64,000 bases of DNA from Monosporascus cannonballus (Eukaryota; Ascomycota; Sordariomycetes; Xylariales), in the NCBI GenBank assembly GCA_004154925.1, contig QJNS01000063.1, positions 276,632 to 340,631 of the forward strand, read 5' to 3'. The notes beneath the pieces were generated by a model. That model searched no databases, was not told the DNA's origin, and worked only from the letters and a program-made list of their open reading frames with translations. Each line of letters starts with the position of its first letter. Positions within the stretch are counted from its first letter, which is position 1. Of this stretch, positions 24,871 to 38,411 are shown in pieces. A program made the translations under genes and the position numbers.

Positions 24871-25310
24871 TATTATGACCTAACGGCCTTAGCTTCTGGA
24901 AACGGTCGGGATCCTAAGGAACCAGACCCCGACCTAGCCAAGCAGTCACGTGACTGGCTCAAAGGGCTTAAGGGCCCTAATTGGTTAAAAGGGCTTAAAC
25001 CGGATAAGTACCAGAAGGGGCTTAAAGGGGCTTAAAAGGACTTAACTGGAAAAATATCGTTAAGCCATAATAAATACCTTAAGCGAAAACCAGGATATAT
25101 ATAATTATTTTTTCATAATTTAAAATTTTCAGTTTATAATACTTATTAATATTAATCGTTTATCATATAATATTATTATTTAAGATACCTTTAATATTAC
25201 GAAACGTAATACGTTATAAAATTTATTATTTAGATTTTTATAATATTTTTATTAATATAAATTTATCGATTTAAAATTTAATAATTAATTAAACCGTATA
25301 ATTTATTATA
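24871..25310 (+). repeat. E4 5' LTR with GGGCTTAA repeats
   Basis: Starts TATTATGACC, ends TTTATTATA. About 24961-25045 holds at least five copies of (G)GGCTTAA spaced irregularly, the hallmark of this LTR subtype. The left part is well preserved (CACGTGACTGGCTCAAAGGG), while the right part is strongly RIP-mutated, with a sharp change at about 25100. Confidence 0.9.
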
Positions 25311-28300
25311 CGTTATAAAATTTTATTTAATAATACCGTTAAATTTTGAGTCATATTTAATATTATTAAAATGTTAATTAATATTTAAAAAACCTTTATT
25401 TAATAATTTTAGATTTGAATTCGGAAAATGGAAAAGAAAATTTGATAGTTTAAGGTTATATTTTTTACCTAATTTTGTTTTGCCCGCATAAACCCAAAAA
25501 AACCGAAAGAATACGATAATAAATGTAACCTTCAAATTTTTTTAATTTAAATATGAATTTACTTTTGTTTTTTAAATTTTAATAATTTTGCAGATTTATT
25601 TTTAGTAATAAAGATATATTTAATAAAACATGAAATTAATTAATTTAAACTTATTATAAAAGGGATTTTAAAAATAAGAAAACCGGATAAAATTTTTTAT
25701 TAATAACACTTTTTTATTTTATATTAATTTCGAAAATAAAATACGTAATAATTTCAGTAATCCGTGTAAAAATAATTTGCGGTTTAATAATTTTTATAAT
25801 TTTAATAAAAATGATCCGTATTTAAATATGTTAAAGTTTTTAAAGTTTTTACGGTTCAAGCGGAATAAGAAAATGATAAAATTAATATTTTTATTAACAT
25901 ATTTTAGAAAAGGCTAAAAAATAATATAAAAAATAAAATTATTTCTATTAAATAATTAAGATATATAATTAATAATTTACATAACGACAAAAAATAAAAT
26001 AAAATATTTTATTTTCGGAATATAAGTTTAATTAAAATAAGTAAAATATATTTTTTCGTTTTTACAAAATAGTATTAAAATTTATAATGTTTGATATTAT
26101 TTAAAAATAAAATTAAAGCCAAATTAAATGTTTTAATTATGGCAAAATAAGATATAAAATTTATAAATATAAAAGACTTAAGAAATTACAATAAAATAAT
26201 TAAATCCTAATATTAAAAGAATAATTTAAAAATAATTAAAAAAATAATAAGAAAATTTTTAATATTATTTAAACTAAATGAATATTAAGTTTATAATAAA
26301 GTTTTTAAGAAAAAATTATTATAATAAAAGGATTAACGAAAAATACGGAAAACCAAAAAGTTAATTTAATAAATATCGTAAATATAATAAGAAATATTAT
26401 AAATATAATTCCGCAAATATTAAAATTAAATAAAAAAAGTTTATTCCGAAATCTTTAATTAATACGCCAAAATATACGTTATATATTATCGACGGCGAAA
26501 ATATTCCGATTACGAAACATAAAAATAACATATTTATGAACGAATTATCTATATATATTATAAGGGATCCCATTTCCCAAATTTTACCGAAAATAATAAA
26601 AATAATAAGTAATAATATTAATAATTTCGAATTATTCTTTTAAAGAATATGTAATAATTAGCCGAAATAAAAGGTTAATCCGAACAGAATAATACACGAA
26701 AAAAAAACATTTTTTTTATTATAAATAATATAATTATTAAATAAAAAAAGTTTAATTTAACGTATAATAAAAGAATATTATTAAAACGTTATTACGGATT
26801 TTTATTTTTAATTAATATTTATTACGGATTTCTAGAAAGAATATTATTAAAAAAATACGTTAATTTGTAAAAACGTTTTAAAACGATAATCGAAACGACG
26901 TATAATAAGATATAATTATAAATATAAGAAAAGAATTTTTTCAATAAAAAGAAAAATTGTAAAAAAATAAAAATAATTAATATAATTTAAAGAAATACTA
27001 CGCCGGTAATAATAATAAATATAATAACTTAACGCATTAAACGAAAAAATATAAATAAAGCTTAATAAATTAAAATAAAAAAGTTTTTGTAAAAAAGTTG
27101 CAAAATAATAAAATTTAAAGAAATTAAAAAAACTTTTAAAAGTATTTAAACGTGATAATAAGAAACGTTAATAATTGTATTATTTATGATATATAAATTA
27201 AAATATATTAATATATTATAATAGTAAATTATAAATTTTTAAATGGGAATTATATTATATTAAATATAATTAATAAATTTAAATTATTATCAAAATATAA
27301 GTGAGAATTTTATATAACGACAAATACTAAAAATCAAAATTCGTTTTTTATCATAAAACAATTATACGCAAAATTAATTATTTTAAAATATTTATGAAAA
27401 AATAATACTAAATAATTAATTTCGATATTATTTTATTTAGAAATTACGACATAATCTTAAAATTATTATAAATATATTAATACGGAATTTTAATTAACGG
27501 GAAAACAAATTAAGTAAATTTTATTTTATCTTTTATTGATAAATAGAAAAATAATCGAAATTTTAATATTTAATGGATAATACTAACGAATATAAATATA
27601 AAAATACGATAAATACATTATTATTTAAAAACCCAAAATTTTAAAAAACTAAATATTAAATATAATACGATATATCGTTATTATTATTAAAATAAAATTA
27701 AAATTATTATATAACGATTTAAAATAATAAAATTAACAATCTAAGGAATTAAAAAATTTTATTAATATATTATTATAATATTATAAATATAAATAACTTT
27801 TTAAAAAGAAAGTTAATATAAAATTATTAAAATATAACGAATATAATTATAAATTAATTTTTAAAATAATATTTTCGATAAAGTTATACTTTATTTATAA
27901 TTTTAACGGAAACGAATTACGTATTTTTAGAAAATACCTAAAACGTCGGTTATCAAAAGGATAAATTCGATTTTTAAAATTATTCGCAAAATACCTTACA
28001 TTTTTTGTATTTAAAAAAACCAAATTATTACGATTTATAAGTAATTATTAATAATTAAATAAGATTATTAATCCACATTAAATATTATTATTTTCAATTA
28101 CAAAAATAAAAAATCGATTGTATTGAATTAAATGATTTATAATATTTAATTTTAAAAACGGATAAACTTTTTTAAAATGAAAAAAAAATACGAATAAAAA
28201 ATGTTTTTAAAATGAAATGCGGATTATTTAAATATTTAATTATAGTAAAAAGATATACGAATATATTAATAATTCTTTAATAAATATTTAATTACATATT

Positions 28301-30520
28301 ACGAAAATATTTTCATTATTTATTATTTCGATAATAATTTTATTTTTTTAAAAAATAAAAAGGAATATACGTAAAATACGTTTAGAAATTTTTTAAGTTT
28401 TATAAAATATAAAATTATTTATTAATACAAGAAAAACTAAGTTTATATATTAAAAATAACGTATTTAAAATATATTAAAATAAAACTTAAAAAAATTATT
28501 ATAATTATAAAATAATAAATATTAATATTTATTAAGAAAATACGAATAAAGTTTAAATTCGTTAATTATTATAAAAAACTTGTAAAAAGTTTAATAAAAT
28601 AATTATACTTTAAATTAAGATTAATTAGGCAAACATTATTTCGTTATAGTAAGAATATAATTATTAACAAATTAATATTAATTATATATAATTTAAATTA
28701 TTCTGTTAAAGTAAAAACCGATATTTCGGATTACGAATTAAAGATAATAATTAATTAACGAAATAATTAAAATTAATTATATTATATTATATTTTTTTAT
28801 ATAAATTAAAAAAAACCAAATTTAATTAAAATGTTTTAAATAAAAGATTTATGGCTATTATTATGGTATTTTGAAAATTTAAATAATATACAAAGAAATT
28901 TATATTAGGTTAAAACTTATTCGGATTATTAAAGTTTACCCGATTTACCAGAATTTAAAAATTTACAAAACGATAATTTTAATATACGATAAAATTAAAG
29001 AATTCCGATTTTATTATTACTTAAAACAAAAATTAAAAAATAATAAAATAAAAATTTTAAATAAATAATTAAATTTTGAAAAAAACTAATTAAAATTAAT
29101 TATATAATTGTTAATATTATTATAAAAAATATTTATATTTACGACAAATTACGACAATTGGAATAATGCCTTTTAATATATATTAAAAAATTTAATAAAA
29201 TAATAATTATTTTTTAAAAAACAAAGAAATAAATAAAATATAAATTCCAAAAGAATATTAAAAAAATTTAATACGAAAAATATATAAATATTAACTACAT
29301 AAATATTTAAAGATTTATAAAATGTTAAAATAATTTTAATATATATATTTTTTTTTAAAATATAACAAACGGAAAAAAAATAATACGGTAATATAATATT
29401 TACGCCAGAATAAAAATTCGATAATATAAATTATATAAAAAATTATAATTATTATTAATTATAAAATAACTATAATATTTAATTATATTTAATTTTATTA
29501 TTAAACTTTTTATATTAAGAAATCAAATAATAAAAATATATTATATTAATATTTTCGTTATCGACGATCAAATTATAAAATCGTTTTATTTTTTATTATA
29601 TTACGAAATGATAAACGATAAATAATTAATATATATATTTTTTAAATATAATTTTAATATATACGAATTATTAATAAATATTATACTAAATTAAAAATCG
29701 ATATTTGCATTTAAAGTTTAATAAGGCCTTATAACATAAAGCGGCCTAAATAATAAATTATTTAATATATTTAAACTTTAAATTAATAAATATATAAAAC
29801 GAATATATTAAATTTTAAAAATATATTTATAATATTAATTTAATTACGAATAAAATAAATAAATTGAGAAATTAATAATCGTATAATTAGCTTATAATAT
29901 TAGTTATTATAGAAATATCAAAATAATATTTTAAACGCAAATTTTAATTTTATTTCAAATATTTTCCAAAAAAATATAATAATAATTTAATTAATATTAA
30001 AATATTTCTAATCTTTACAGTAATTATAATAATTATATTAAAAAATAAAAATAAAATTAAAATTCGTACGGAATGAAATAAGTAAATATTATAATTAAAA
30101 GAAATTAAAGATATTAATTTTCAAAAAAGAAGAAATAATTTTCTTTATTATTAAAAATAATTATATAAAGAAACTTAATAAACAATTTAATTTTAAATAT
30201 ATCGGTTAATATAAAATCGTTATGAAAAACTCAGAAAATAATTATTAATTAAAACCTTTATCAAAAATTAAATTTTGTATAATTTTTTATATTTCTTTTA
30301 TTCGAATTAATAACAAATATAATTAAAGTATATACGGTATAAAATAATATAAAAATAAAAACCTAATAAATATGCGAAATACAAAAATATTTAATATAAG
30401 AAAATAAAACGGATTAAGGGAATATATAATGAATTAAAAAAAATATCCAAATTTCGAAAATATCTGGAAATCTGCTAAAAATGTTATTAACGTTTAATGC
30501 TTATTAAAAAACTTTTATTA
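25311..30520 (+). pseudogene. E4 gag-pol (broken)
   Basis: Gag knuckle relic at 26129-26170 reads CFNYGKIRYKIYKY (three of four zinc ligands lost). The RT box at 28324-28335 reads YFDN, with small deletions just upstream. Integrase remains are found at about 29440-29640 and a chromodomain with ENIWKSAKN-like residues at about 30360-30500. Mutation is heavier than in E1. Confidence 0.82.
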
Positions 30521-30539
30521 ATAATAATAGGTGCATTTT

Positions 30540-31063
30540 AATTAAAAATTAACTAATTAATAACCGGGGTATCGAATTAATTAGTTGCGGTTTGCATTAA
30601 CGTAATAACTATAATAACGGCCTTTAATTATTTTCATTTTTTTAAAGCGTTTAAACTTTTTTATTACCTCCGTATTTTAAATCCCGTAACGAAATATTTT
30701 AATTCCTTGTTAACGAAAAAGATTTTTTTGTTTTCGTCAATAATTTAAACGATTAAATAATTTATCAAGATATTATTAAGCCTTTAAAAATTTCTTTTCG
30801 ATAATACATTTTTTTAATTTCAAACGATTCTTTTTAATAATTAATTTACAATATTTAAATTTGGAAAAATCCAAAAAATTATAAGGATTTCCGTAAATAG
30901 TATAAAAGGTATATTTCCTTGAATTACGATAGGCCATATAAATTTTATTTTCAAATCTGTAACGGGAACCAAAAATATTTGAAAATATAATAAAATTAAA
31001 GCGGTTAATTTGTTTTAAAAGAACGAAAGCCTTAATACGTTTACAAAACATGAATTTTTCCAT
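30540..31063 (-). pseudogene. E4 antisense gene: Zn2Cys6-like protein
   Basis: Opposite to E4 gag-pol. A 95-codon open frame (30776-31063) starts MEKFMFCKRI, equivalent to SDRIEK..R in E3. Residues 32, 35, 42, 51, 54 and 61 read G,Y,Y,Y,Y,Y with spacing 2-6-8-2-6; every readable cluster Cys has become Tyr. After the stop the frame continues with LNY-RKQKNLF and EVIKKFKRFKK, a basic helical part, and the tail LIRYPGY, down to about 30540. A long frame surviving heavy RIP is partly luck, since Cys-to-Tyr changes leave no stop. Confidence 0.8.
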
Positions 31064-31167
31064 ACGATCCGATATGATAAATATATAGAAAAAAAAGTTA
31101 TTTATTAAAAATTAACAAATAAATAATTTAATTTTTAAGGACAAAAATTCTAGAAAAAAAAAGATCG

Positions 31168-31610
31168 TATTATAATCTAACGGTCTTAGCTTTTGGAAAC
31201 GGTCGGAATCCTAAGGAACCAAACCCCGACCTAGCTAAGAAGTTACGTAACTGGCTTAAAGGGCTTAAAGGCCCTAATTAGTCAAAAGGGCTTAAATCGG
31301 ATAAATACTAGAAAAGGCTTAAAAGGGCTTAAAAGGACTTAACCGGAAAAAATATCGTTAAACTATGATAAGCACCTGAAGTTAAAACTAGAATATATAC
31401 GCTTATTATTTCCATAATTTAAATAGCTTTAACTTGAAATACTTATTAATACTAATCGTTTGCAATAAAATATCGTTACCTAAAGCGCTTTTGGTGTTAC
31501 AAAACGTAACACGTTACTATATTTATTACTTAGATTCCCACGATACTTCTGCCAACATAAACTCGTCGACTTAAGGTTTAATAGTTGGTTAAACCGCATA
31601 GCTCGTCACA
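31168..31610 (+). repeat. E4 3' LTR
   Basis: Starts TATTATAATC, ends GCTCGTCACA with an intact terminus. GGCTTAA repeats are present, then a TATATACGCTTATTATTTCC block, then an intact GGTTTAA-N7-TTAAACC inverted repeat at 31575-31595. Preceded by AGAAAAAAAAAGATCG, a likely polypurine tract (about 31152-31167). Confidence 0.92.
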
Positions 31611-31615
31611 GTTAT

Positions 31616-31853
31616 TATCTGTAACAGTTTTTTAATAAGCGTTTGACGTTAATAAGATTTTTAGCAGATTTTTAAGTGTTTTCGAGATCCGGATATTTTT
31701 TTCCACTTAATTAGGTATTAAGTAAGTCCGTTTTTTTATATCGAGTAATTTTTTTACCTTATATAAATATTCGTTTTCCATTTTAATATTATTTTGTTCT
31801 TGGTGTATTATAATAGTATTTGCCGTTAACTCGAGCAAAAAGATGTGGAAAAC
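31616..31853 (-). pseudogene. E3 integrase C-terminus and chromodomain fragment
   Basis: Minus strand. From 31853 leftward it reads VFHIFLLELTAN, then ENEYLYKVKKLLDIKK (chromodomain start); after one extra base it reads DLENT, a stop at Trp, then KSAKNLINVKRLLKN. It joins E3 sequence at 24866 once E4 is removed. Fewer stops than in any other chromodomain here. The open frame seen from 31973 is a false extension into the E5 LTR. Confidence 0.85.
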
Positions 31854-32243
31854 TGTAACGGCTAGGGGGTTTAACCAACTATTAAACCTTAGTCGTACGG
31901 GTTTATGTTGGCAGGAATATCGTAGGAATCTGAACAATAAATACAGTAATCGTACTACGTTTCGTAATACCAAGGGTGCCTTAGGTAACGAATTATTATT
32001 ACAAACTGAAACTATTTAAACTATAAAAATAATAAACGTATATATTTTATTTTTACTAATTAAATTATTACAACTAAATTAGTAATCCGGCTTATTAACA
32101 TACTATCAGTAAATAGGCAATCCGGCTTATTAGCTTATTACTAATAAATTAATAATCCATTATATAACCTGCCTTATGGCGCATTTATAATTGCGTTAAA
32201 ATGAACCGTTTCTAAGGACCATAACTCGTTAAGCTATAACACG
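31854..32243 (-). repeat. E5 3' LTR
   Basis: Starts TGTAACGGCTAGGGGGTTTA and ends AAGCTATAACA on the plus strand (390 bp). Its variable half holds repeats of AATCCGGCTTATTA in place of the subtype motifs of the other elements, so it is a third LTR subtype. Left half nearly unmutated. Confidence 0.87.
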
Positions 32244-32289
32244 ATTTCCCCCCTTTATAAATCTTGCCTTTAAAATTTTCTTTTTTTAA

Positions 32290-32850
32290 TAAACTTTCTG
32301 CATTTACTTTAACATATTTTCCGTTGTATTTAAATATTATTTTCGCAAATCCGAATGACAATTTGCTCGGATTAATTTAATAAAATTCAAAGATTTTAAC
32401 ACAATACCTTATTTTTTCTGTTTTGCTCGGTAACTTAGCTACCAAATAAAATATAGGGTTTATCGTTATAAAAAATAAATTCGTTAAGGTCGTTGGTATA
32501 ACGGAACAAAAATCCTGGTTTTCATAATTAATCGTCATATCTCAAAATGAAAAAATTTTTAAAAACGCTAAGGGCCGAAAAATCTTTATCCGAAGCTTTT
32601 ACGCGTTCTTTTCGTACATATTATTAACGCCAGCATTATTAATTCCAAAATACGAAATTTATTAATTTTACCTTGTAATTCTTAAACGATTTCAAAAATT
32701 TCGTATAATTAAATTTAAAATCTATAATTGAAATATTAGTTTTAAATAAGATAAACGTTATTAATTAAAATACAGTAAACCAAGAACTTCCTTTTTAGAT
32801 CTTATAAACTAAAATCCTATTATGCCGCGTAATTCCGTTATTAGTAATAA
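32290..32850 (+). pseudogene. E5 antisense gene: Zn2Cys6-like protein (badly broken)
   Basis: Plus strand, opposite to E5 pol. At 32410-32499 the ligand positions read Y,C,Y,Y,stop,Y with the same 2-6-8-2-6 spacing (PYFFCF...KYRVYRYKK). Several stops; sequence elsewhere differs from the other copies. The call rests on spacing plus position between chromodomain and 3' LTR. Confidence 0.6.
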
Positions 32851-35800
32851 AAGTTTTAATAAATGTTAAACGCCAATAAAATTCTTAACGGTTTCCTAGA
32901 TATTTTTGGAATTCGGGTACTTTTTCCACTTAATTAAATACTAGGTAAATCCATTTTATTTTCGCATATCGAAAATTTTTTTATTTCCTATATTTATCCG
33001 TTTTTTATTTCCATATCGTTCTATACCATATGCACCTTATTTATATCTCTTATTAATTCGAATACAAAAACGTAAAAAATTAAATAAAATTGAATTTTTT
33101 GTGGAAATTTCAATTAATAATTATTTTCTAAGATGTTTTTGGGCAGCTTTATATAAACTAATATATTTAAAATCAAATATTGTTTTAGGCCATTTTATTT
33201 AAATATTTTTTGTAACAAAGAAAATCATTTCCTCTTTTTCGAAAGTTAATATTTTTAATTATTTCTGGTTATAACATTTATATATTTATGTTTACACAAA
33301 TTTTAATTCCGGTTTTATTTTTTAATATAATTATAATAATTACTTTAATATTAATTAAACCATTATTACGTATTATTTTGTGAATTTTTAAAATAAATTT
33401 AAAATTTACGGTTGCAAATATCATCTTAATATTTTCGTAATAACTGATATTTTAAGTGAATTAAACGATAAATAACTTTTTAACTCTATAGTTTTATTCG
33501 TAATTAATATAATATTGTAAATAAGTTACCAAAATATAATTTATTCGTTCCGCTTATTTAGTTCTTTTGAGTTTGAATACGTTAAATAATTTATAATATA
33601 AGCCGATATATATTATATAATTTTGTTAAAATTTAAATACGAATATTAATCCTTTTTTTAAAATAGGTTTCATAAGTAATTTATATATATTAAAAACATA
33701 TTTAAAAATATGTATATTGTTTATTGGGCATTTATATTTTCGTAAAATAATAATACATAAAAGAATTTCGTAAATCAATTAAAAATTACGAAAATATTAT
33801 AATCTACAAAATTTAATAAAAAATTTAAATATAATTAAATATTATAATTACTTTATAGTTTATAATAGTTATAAATTTCAGTATAATTTATATCGTTAAG
33901 TTTATGCTTTAATATAAATATTATATTACCGAATAAATGTTTATATTATTAATTTTGATTATTTTTAGAAAAATATATATTAAAGTGGTTGTCGGTTTTC
34001 ATAAATTTTTAAATATGCATATAATTAATATAAATGTAGTTTTGATATTAAATGTTTTTAATATCTTTTTAAAATTTATATTTTTTTATTTTTTAATATT
34101 TTAGGAATGTATTATTATATTATTAAATTCTTTAATACATATAGAATAGTATTACCCATATTATTATAATTTGTTATAAACGTAAATATTTTTTATAATA
34201 ATATCGAAAATTATATGGTTAAATTTAATCAAGTTCTTTTCGAAATATGGTTATTTATTTAATGTATTTATTTTGCCCTTTTGTAAGCCTTTTTTATAAA
34301 TAATAACGAAATCGAAATTCGTTAATTTCTTGTATATTTTAATTATTATTTTATAGGTTTTTTGGTTATAATAATTCGGGAAAAGCTTTGATAATTTATA
34401 TAAACCTTAATCTGTCACAAATGGTTTTTTAGGAAATATTGGAATTTTCGAAATACCATAATAATTGCCATAAATTCCTTATCCGGAATACCTTAATTAA
34501 ATTCGGCTTTTTTAATTTGTACGAAAAAATATAATAAGGTATAATTTGCTTCAATTATTTCGTTATTCGATTATTATATATAATGCGTAATCCGAAATAT
34601 TTATTTTTAATTTAACGAAATTGTTTAAATTGTAAATAATTAGTTTTAATTTATTAGTAATTGTATATTTAATATTTCGAATTTTTTTTCCGTATTTGGC
34701 ATTTACTTAAAAAAATGTTTCGTAATATGTATTAAGGGTATAATTATTTTGTAAAGATTTTAAATAAACTTTCTGTAATAATTAGCGAATTTAAAAAATA
34801 TTTATATTTTTTAATTATCGTTATTATTTATTATTATATACTTACAGTATTTTTATAAGATTTATTTTTATATATTTTAAAATTATAATATGTTTTAAAT
34901 ATGTTGTTTTTTATTTTTAAAATTACTTTTTTGAAGGTTAATACATAATTTTACATTTTATAAAATATGAAAAATTTGTAAATATATTTTATATATACTT
35001 TTTTAATTTTTAAAAAATATAAATATCGTCGAAATAGCAAATAACGAAAATATTAAGCTATTTTAGTAATATATAATTTATTATCCGTTGAAAGGTTATT
35101 CCTATGTTGATAAGTTTTATTAATATAATTAAATATTTAAATAAGCCGTATTTTGTTTTAAAAGTTATTTTGTATGCGTATTTTTTAATAAATTAATAAG
35201 GTTATATTTATTTTTAAAATTCAAAATTATAAAATATTTAGTTTCGCAAAATTAAAGTTTTATTTCCATAATTAAAAATCATAATATTTAATTTTTAATA
35301 ATAATATTATTAATTATTGATAATTAATTCCAAATTGTAATTTTTCGTTTTATATAACATAAGGAACATAATGTATTTTATTGGTAATTTCGAAAGTTAA
35401 ATTTATTTTTTTATACCCGATTCTTTAAATATTTTTTAAAATATATAATTTACTTTTGTTAAAGTTATAAATAATGTAAAATTTCGTTAAAAGCTTTTTT
35501 TTGAAAATTATTTTACAATATTATTCGTTATATTTTAATATTTTTATATCGAATTCCGTTTTAAAAAACTATTTATATTTATAGTATTATAATAATATAT
35601 TAATTAAATTTTTTAACTTTTAAAATTATTATTATAATTTGTTTAAATTATTATTTAAATACCTTAATTTTATTTTAATAATAATAACAATTCGTTATAT
35701 TTTTTAAATATCTATTATTTTTTTATGTTTTATTTTTTTAAGTAATAAGGTTTTTGTCGTATTTTTATATTTATATTTATCGTTATTATTAATGGAATAT

Positions 35801-38282
35801 TAAGATTGTTATTTTTTTCGTTTATGAAAAAATAATAAAATAAATTTTATTAAATTAATTTTATCGTTAAATAACATTTCGTATTGGCATATCCATAATA
35901 ATCCTAAGATTATATTGTAATCTTTAAGTAAAATAATATCGAAATTAATTATTTGATATTATCCTTAAATAAAAATTTCGAAATAATTAATTTGGTATAT
36001 GATTTTCCCGTTATTATAAGCGAATTTTTAACCTTCGGTATTTATCGTTATATAAGGTTTTAACTTATTTTTTTATAAAATTTTAAACTTATTAATTATA
36101 AATGGTATAATATTATTTTCGTTTAAAGTTTTATAATTTATTATTGCGATATATTAATACGTTTTGATTCGTATATGTAAAGTAACAAGGTTATTAACGG
36201 TTTTTATTATTATATTTAAAACCACTTTCGGAAATCCTTTTTAACTTTTTTTGGATTTCGTAATTTTGCAGCTTTTTTATAAGTAATTATTATTTTTAAT
36301 TTTTATTAGAATTTAATAAGTTGAATTTGTATTTATTTTTTAAAGCGTCAAATTGTTTTTATCTGTCGTTATTACTGGCGTATTATTTTTTTGAATTATA
36401 TTAAGTATTATTCGTTATATTATATTTTTTTTCTATTAAATAAATTATTTTTTATATTTGCGATTAGAATTTATTATATGTCGTTTTAATTATTATTTTA
36501 AAGAGTTTTTATAAATTACCATTTTTAAGAACTTTTTTATAAAGGCTTATAATAAATATTAATTAAAAATTAAAATCCGTAAAAGGAATTTGGTAATACT
36601 TTTTATTATACGTTAAATAACTCTTTTTCTGTTTAGTAATTAAATTATTTATAATTACAAAAAGGAGTTTTTTACGGGCATTATATTTTGTAAGCCAGTT
36701 TTTTATTTCGGCTAATTATTAAATATTTTTGAGGCTTATAATTTAAAAATATCGATATTATTATTTATTGTTTTTATTATTTCCGTTACGGTTTAAAAAA
36801 TTAAATCCCTTATAATATATACCGGTAATCCGTTCGTAAATATATTATTTTTATTTTTCGTAATTAGGATATTTTCGTTACCGATAATATATGGCATATA
36901 TTCTGCCGTATCGATTAAGGGTTCCGGGACATATTTCTTTTCTTTAGTCTTAGTATTTACGTAATTATTTTTATAATATTTTTTGTTATATTTGCGATTT
37001 TTGGGAAGTTAACCTCCTTATTTTTCGTAATTTTTATCGGATTTTCTATCATAATAATTTTTATTTGGCCTTTTATTACGAGGGACCTGGTATATATTTG
37101 AGTTGGATTATATTAAAAGATTTCCCTTCGTTTCTTTGATTTTTTCTGGATTATTTTTCAAGTATAGGTTTTTAATTATCTTAACGGGGTTTTTTTTTAA
37201 ATATCTTGTATTATGTTACTTTACATTTTATTTTATTATAATCATAATATTTGGTTTCATCTTTGTCTCTTTTATATATAACTTTTAATTTCATAAATCC
37301 TAATTTTATATTGTAAAAAGTATTATTACGTTAAGAAACGTTAGTATGGGCCATATATTAAAATTTATTGTTATTTCTTTCCTTAATACTTTTAATAGGC
37401 TATACGTATTTTCGATCGTTAATCTTAACGGTTATAATAATATAATCCAATAAATATTTAAGTTAATTAAACTTAAAAAATTCCTTTTCCATTTTTTTAG
37501 GCTGTCGAAAAACTTGGCCATTAATATTTTTCGTTTTTAATTCAATTTTACTATTAATTAAATCAACGTATTACTGTAACTGGATATTAATTCTTTTTAA
37601 TATAATTATTAAATTTGTAATTTGACTTTTATTTTTTTCGTTTATTATTTCGAAACTTTTTCCTAATGTTTATTTGAATTTTTCATAATTGCTGTAAATT
37701 TGTATTATTTTTGAAATTTGTTTTTCGATTAACAAAATAACATATTGTGTTATAACGGATTCGAATTAAATAATTATGTTTCTGGTAAATTATTTAATTA
37801 CCAATTTAATTCGTACAATAAACGTACTAAATCAAATAAAAGAATACACGGAAAATATTCGGAATTAAGTCATAAATAATTATAGCTTCATCCATGTTCC
37901 GTTAAAGAGTTTTGGCTTAAAGAATTTAAGAACTTTTTTTAATTTTTTAAAAAGGTTTAACTAAATAATCTGACTTATTTAAAAAAGCTTTCCGGTTTTG
38001 AGAACCTTTTTTCTTAAAGTTTTTTATAGGCGGCTTAAAAAACGTTATACGGTTATTATTATTTTTTTAAGTTAAAAGATATATTCGTTTATAATATGCA
38101 GTCGGCAAAAAACTTTTTCGCCAAAAAAAATAAAGTTTTTCTTTTTTCTTTTTGGATTTTATTTCAATATCCGACTAATTAAAAATTTAGTAAATAAGTT
38201 ATTCGGGTTATTTAACAATAAATATAACGTTAATTAGTATAACTTAAATTTTAAGGGTATTATTAAATACAAATTTGCAATA
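32851..38282 (-). pseudogene. E5 gag-pol (broken)
   Basis: Chromodomain at about 32860-33060, then integrase to the right. The RT box at 35025-35036 reads YFDD, intact, within ICYFDDIYIF. A degraded gag knuckle lies near 37205-37250 (YYDYNKIKCK). The 61-codon plus-strand frame at 37103 overlaps the gag region and is not a gene. Confidence 0.8.
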
Positions 38283-38411
38283 TATAACGGCTAAAAGATT
38301 TCATTAATTATTAAACCTTAATTATACGAATTTATATTAAAAAAATATCGAAAGAATTTAAATAATAAATATAATAATTATATTACGTTTCGTAATACCA
38401 AAACTATATTA
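38283..38411 (-). repeat. E5 5' LTR, left piece
   Basis: Starts TATAACGGCTAAAAGATTTC, the mutated equivalent of the E5 3' LTR start, and follows it to TAATACCAAAACTATATTA, where E6 begins. Confidence 0.82.

Larger units (their letters stand above)
24871..31610 (+). mobile_element. E4: complete Ty3/gypsy chromovirus nested in E3
   Basis: 6,740 bp with LTRs of 440 and 443 bp and a perfect 5-bp duplication GTTAT (24866-24870 and 31611-31615). Contains gag, RT, integrase and chromodomain on the plus strand and the antisense gene on the minus strand. The internal region is severely mutated, while the 3' LTR is only lightly mutated. Confidence 0.94.
23802..31853 (-). mobile_element. E3: partial chromovirus, split by E4 and cut by E5
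   Basis: Minus-strand element of which three parts remain: the 3' LTR (23802-24226), the antisense gene (about 24322-24865) and, past E4, the integrase C-terminus with chromodomain (31616-31853). E4 sits between the last two with duplication GTTAT. At 31854 E5 begins and the rest of E3 is not found in the window. E3 is among the least mutated sequences here. Confidence 0.8.

Noticed and set aside
31854..31973. N-terminal part of the 88-codon frame at 31707-31973
   Set aside because: This part is E5 LTR sequence; only the portion below 31854 is real E3 integrase/chromodomain.
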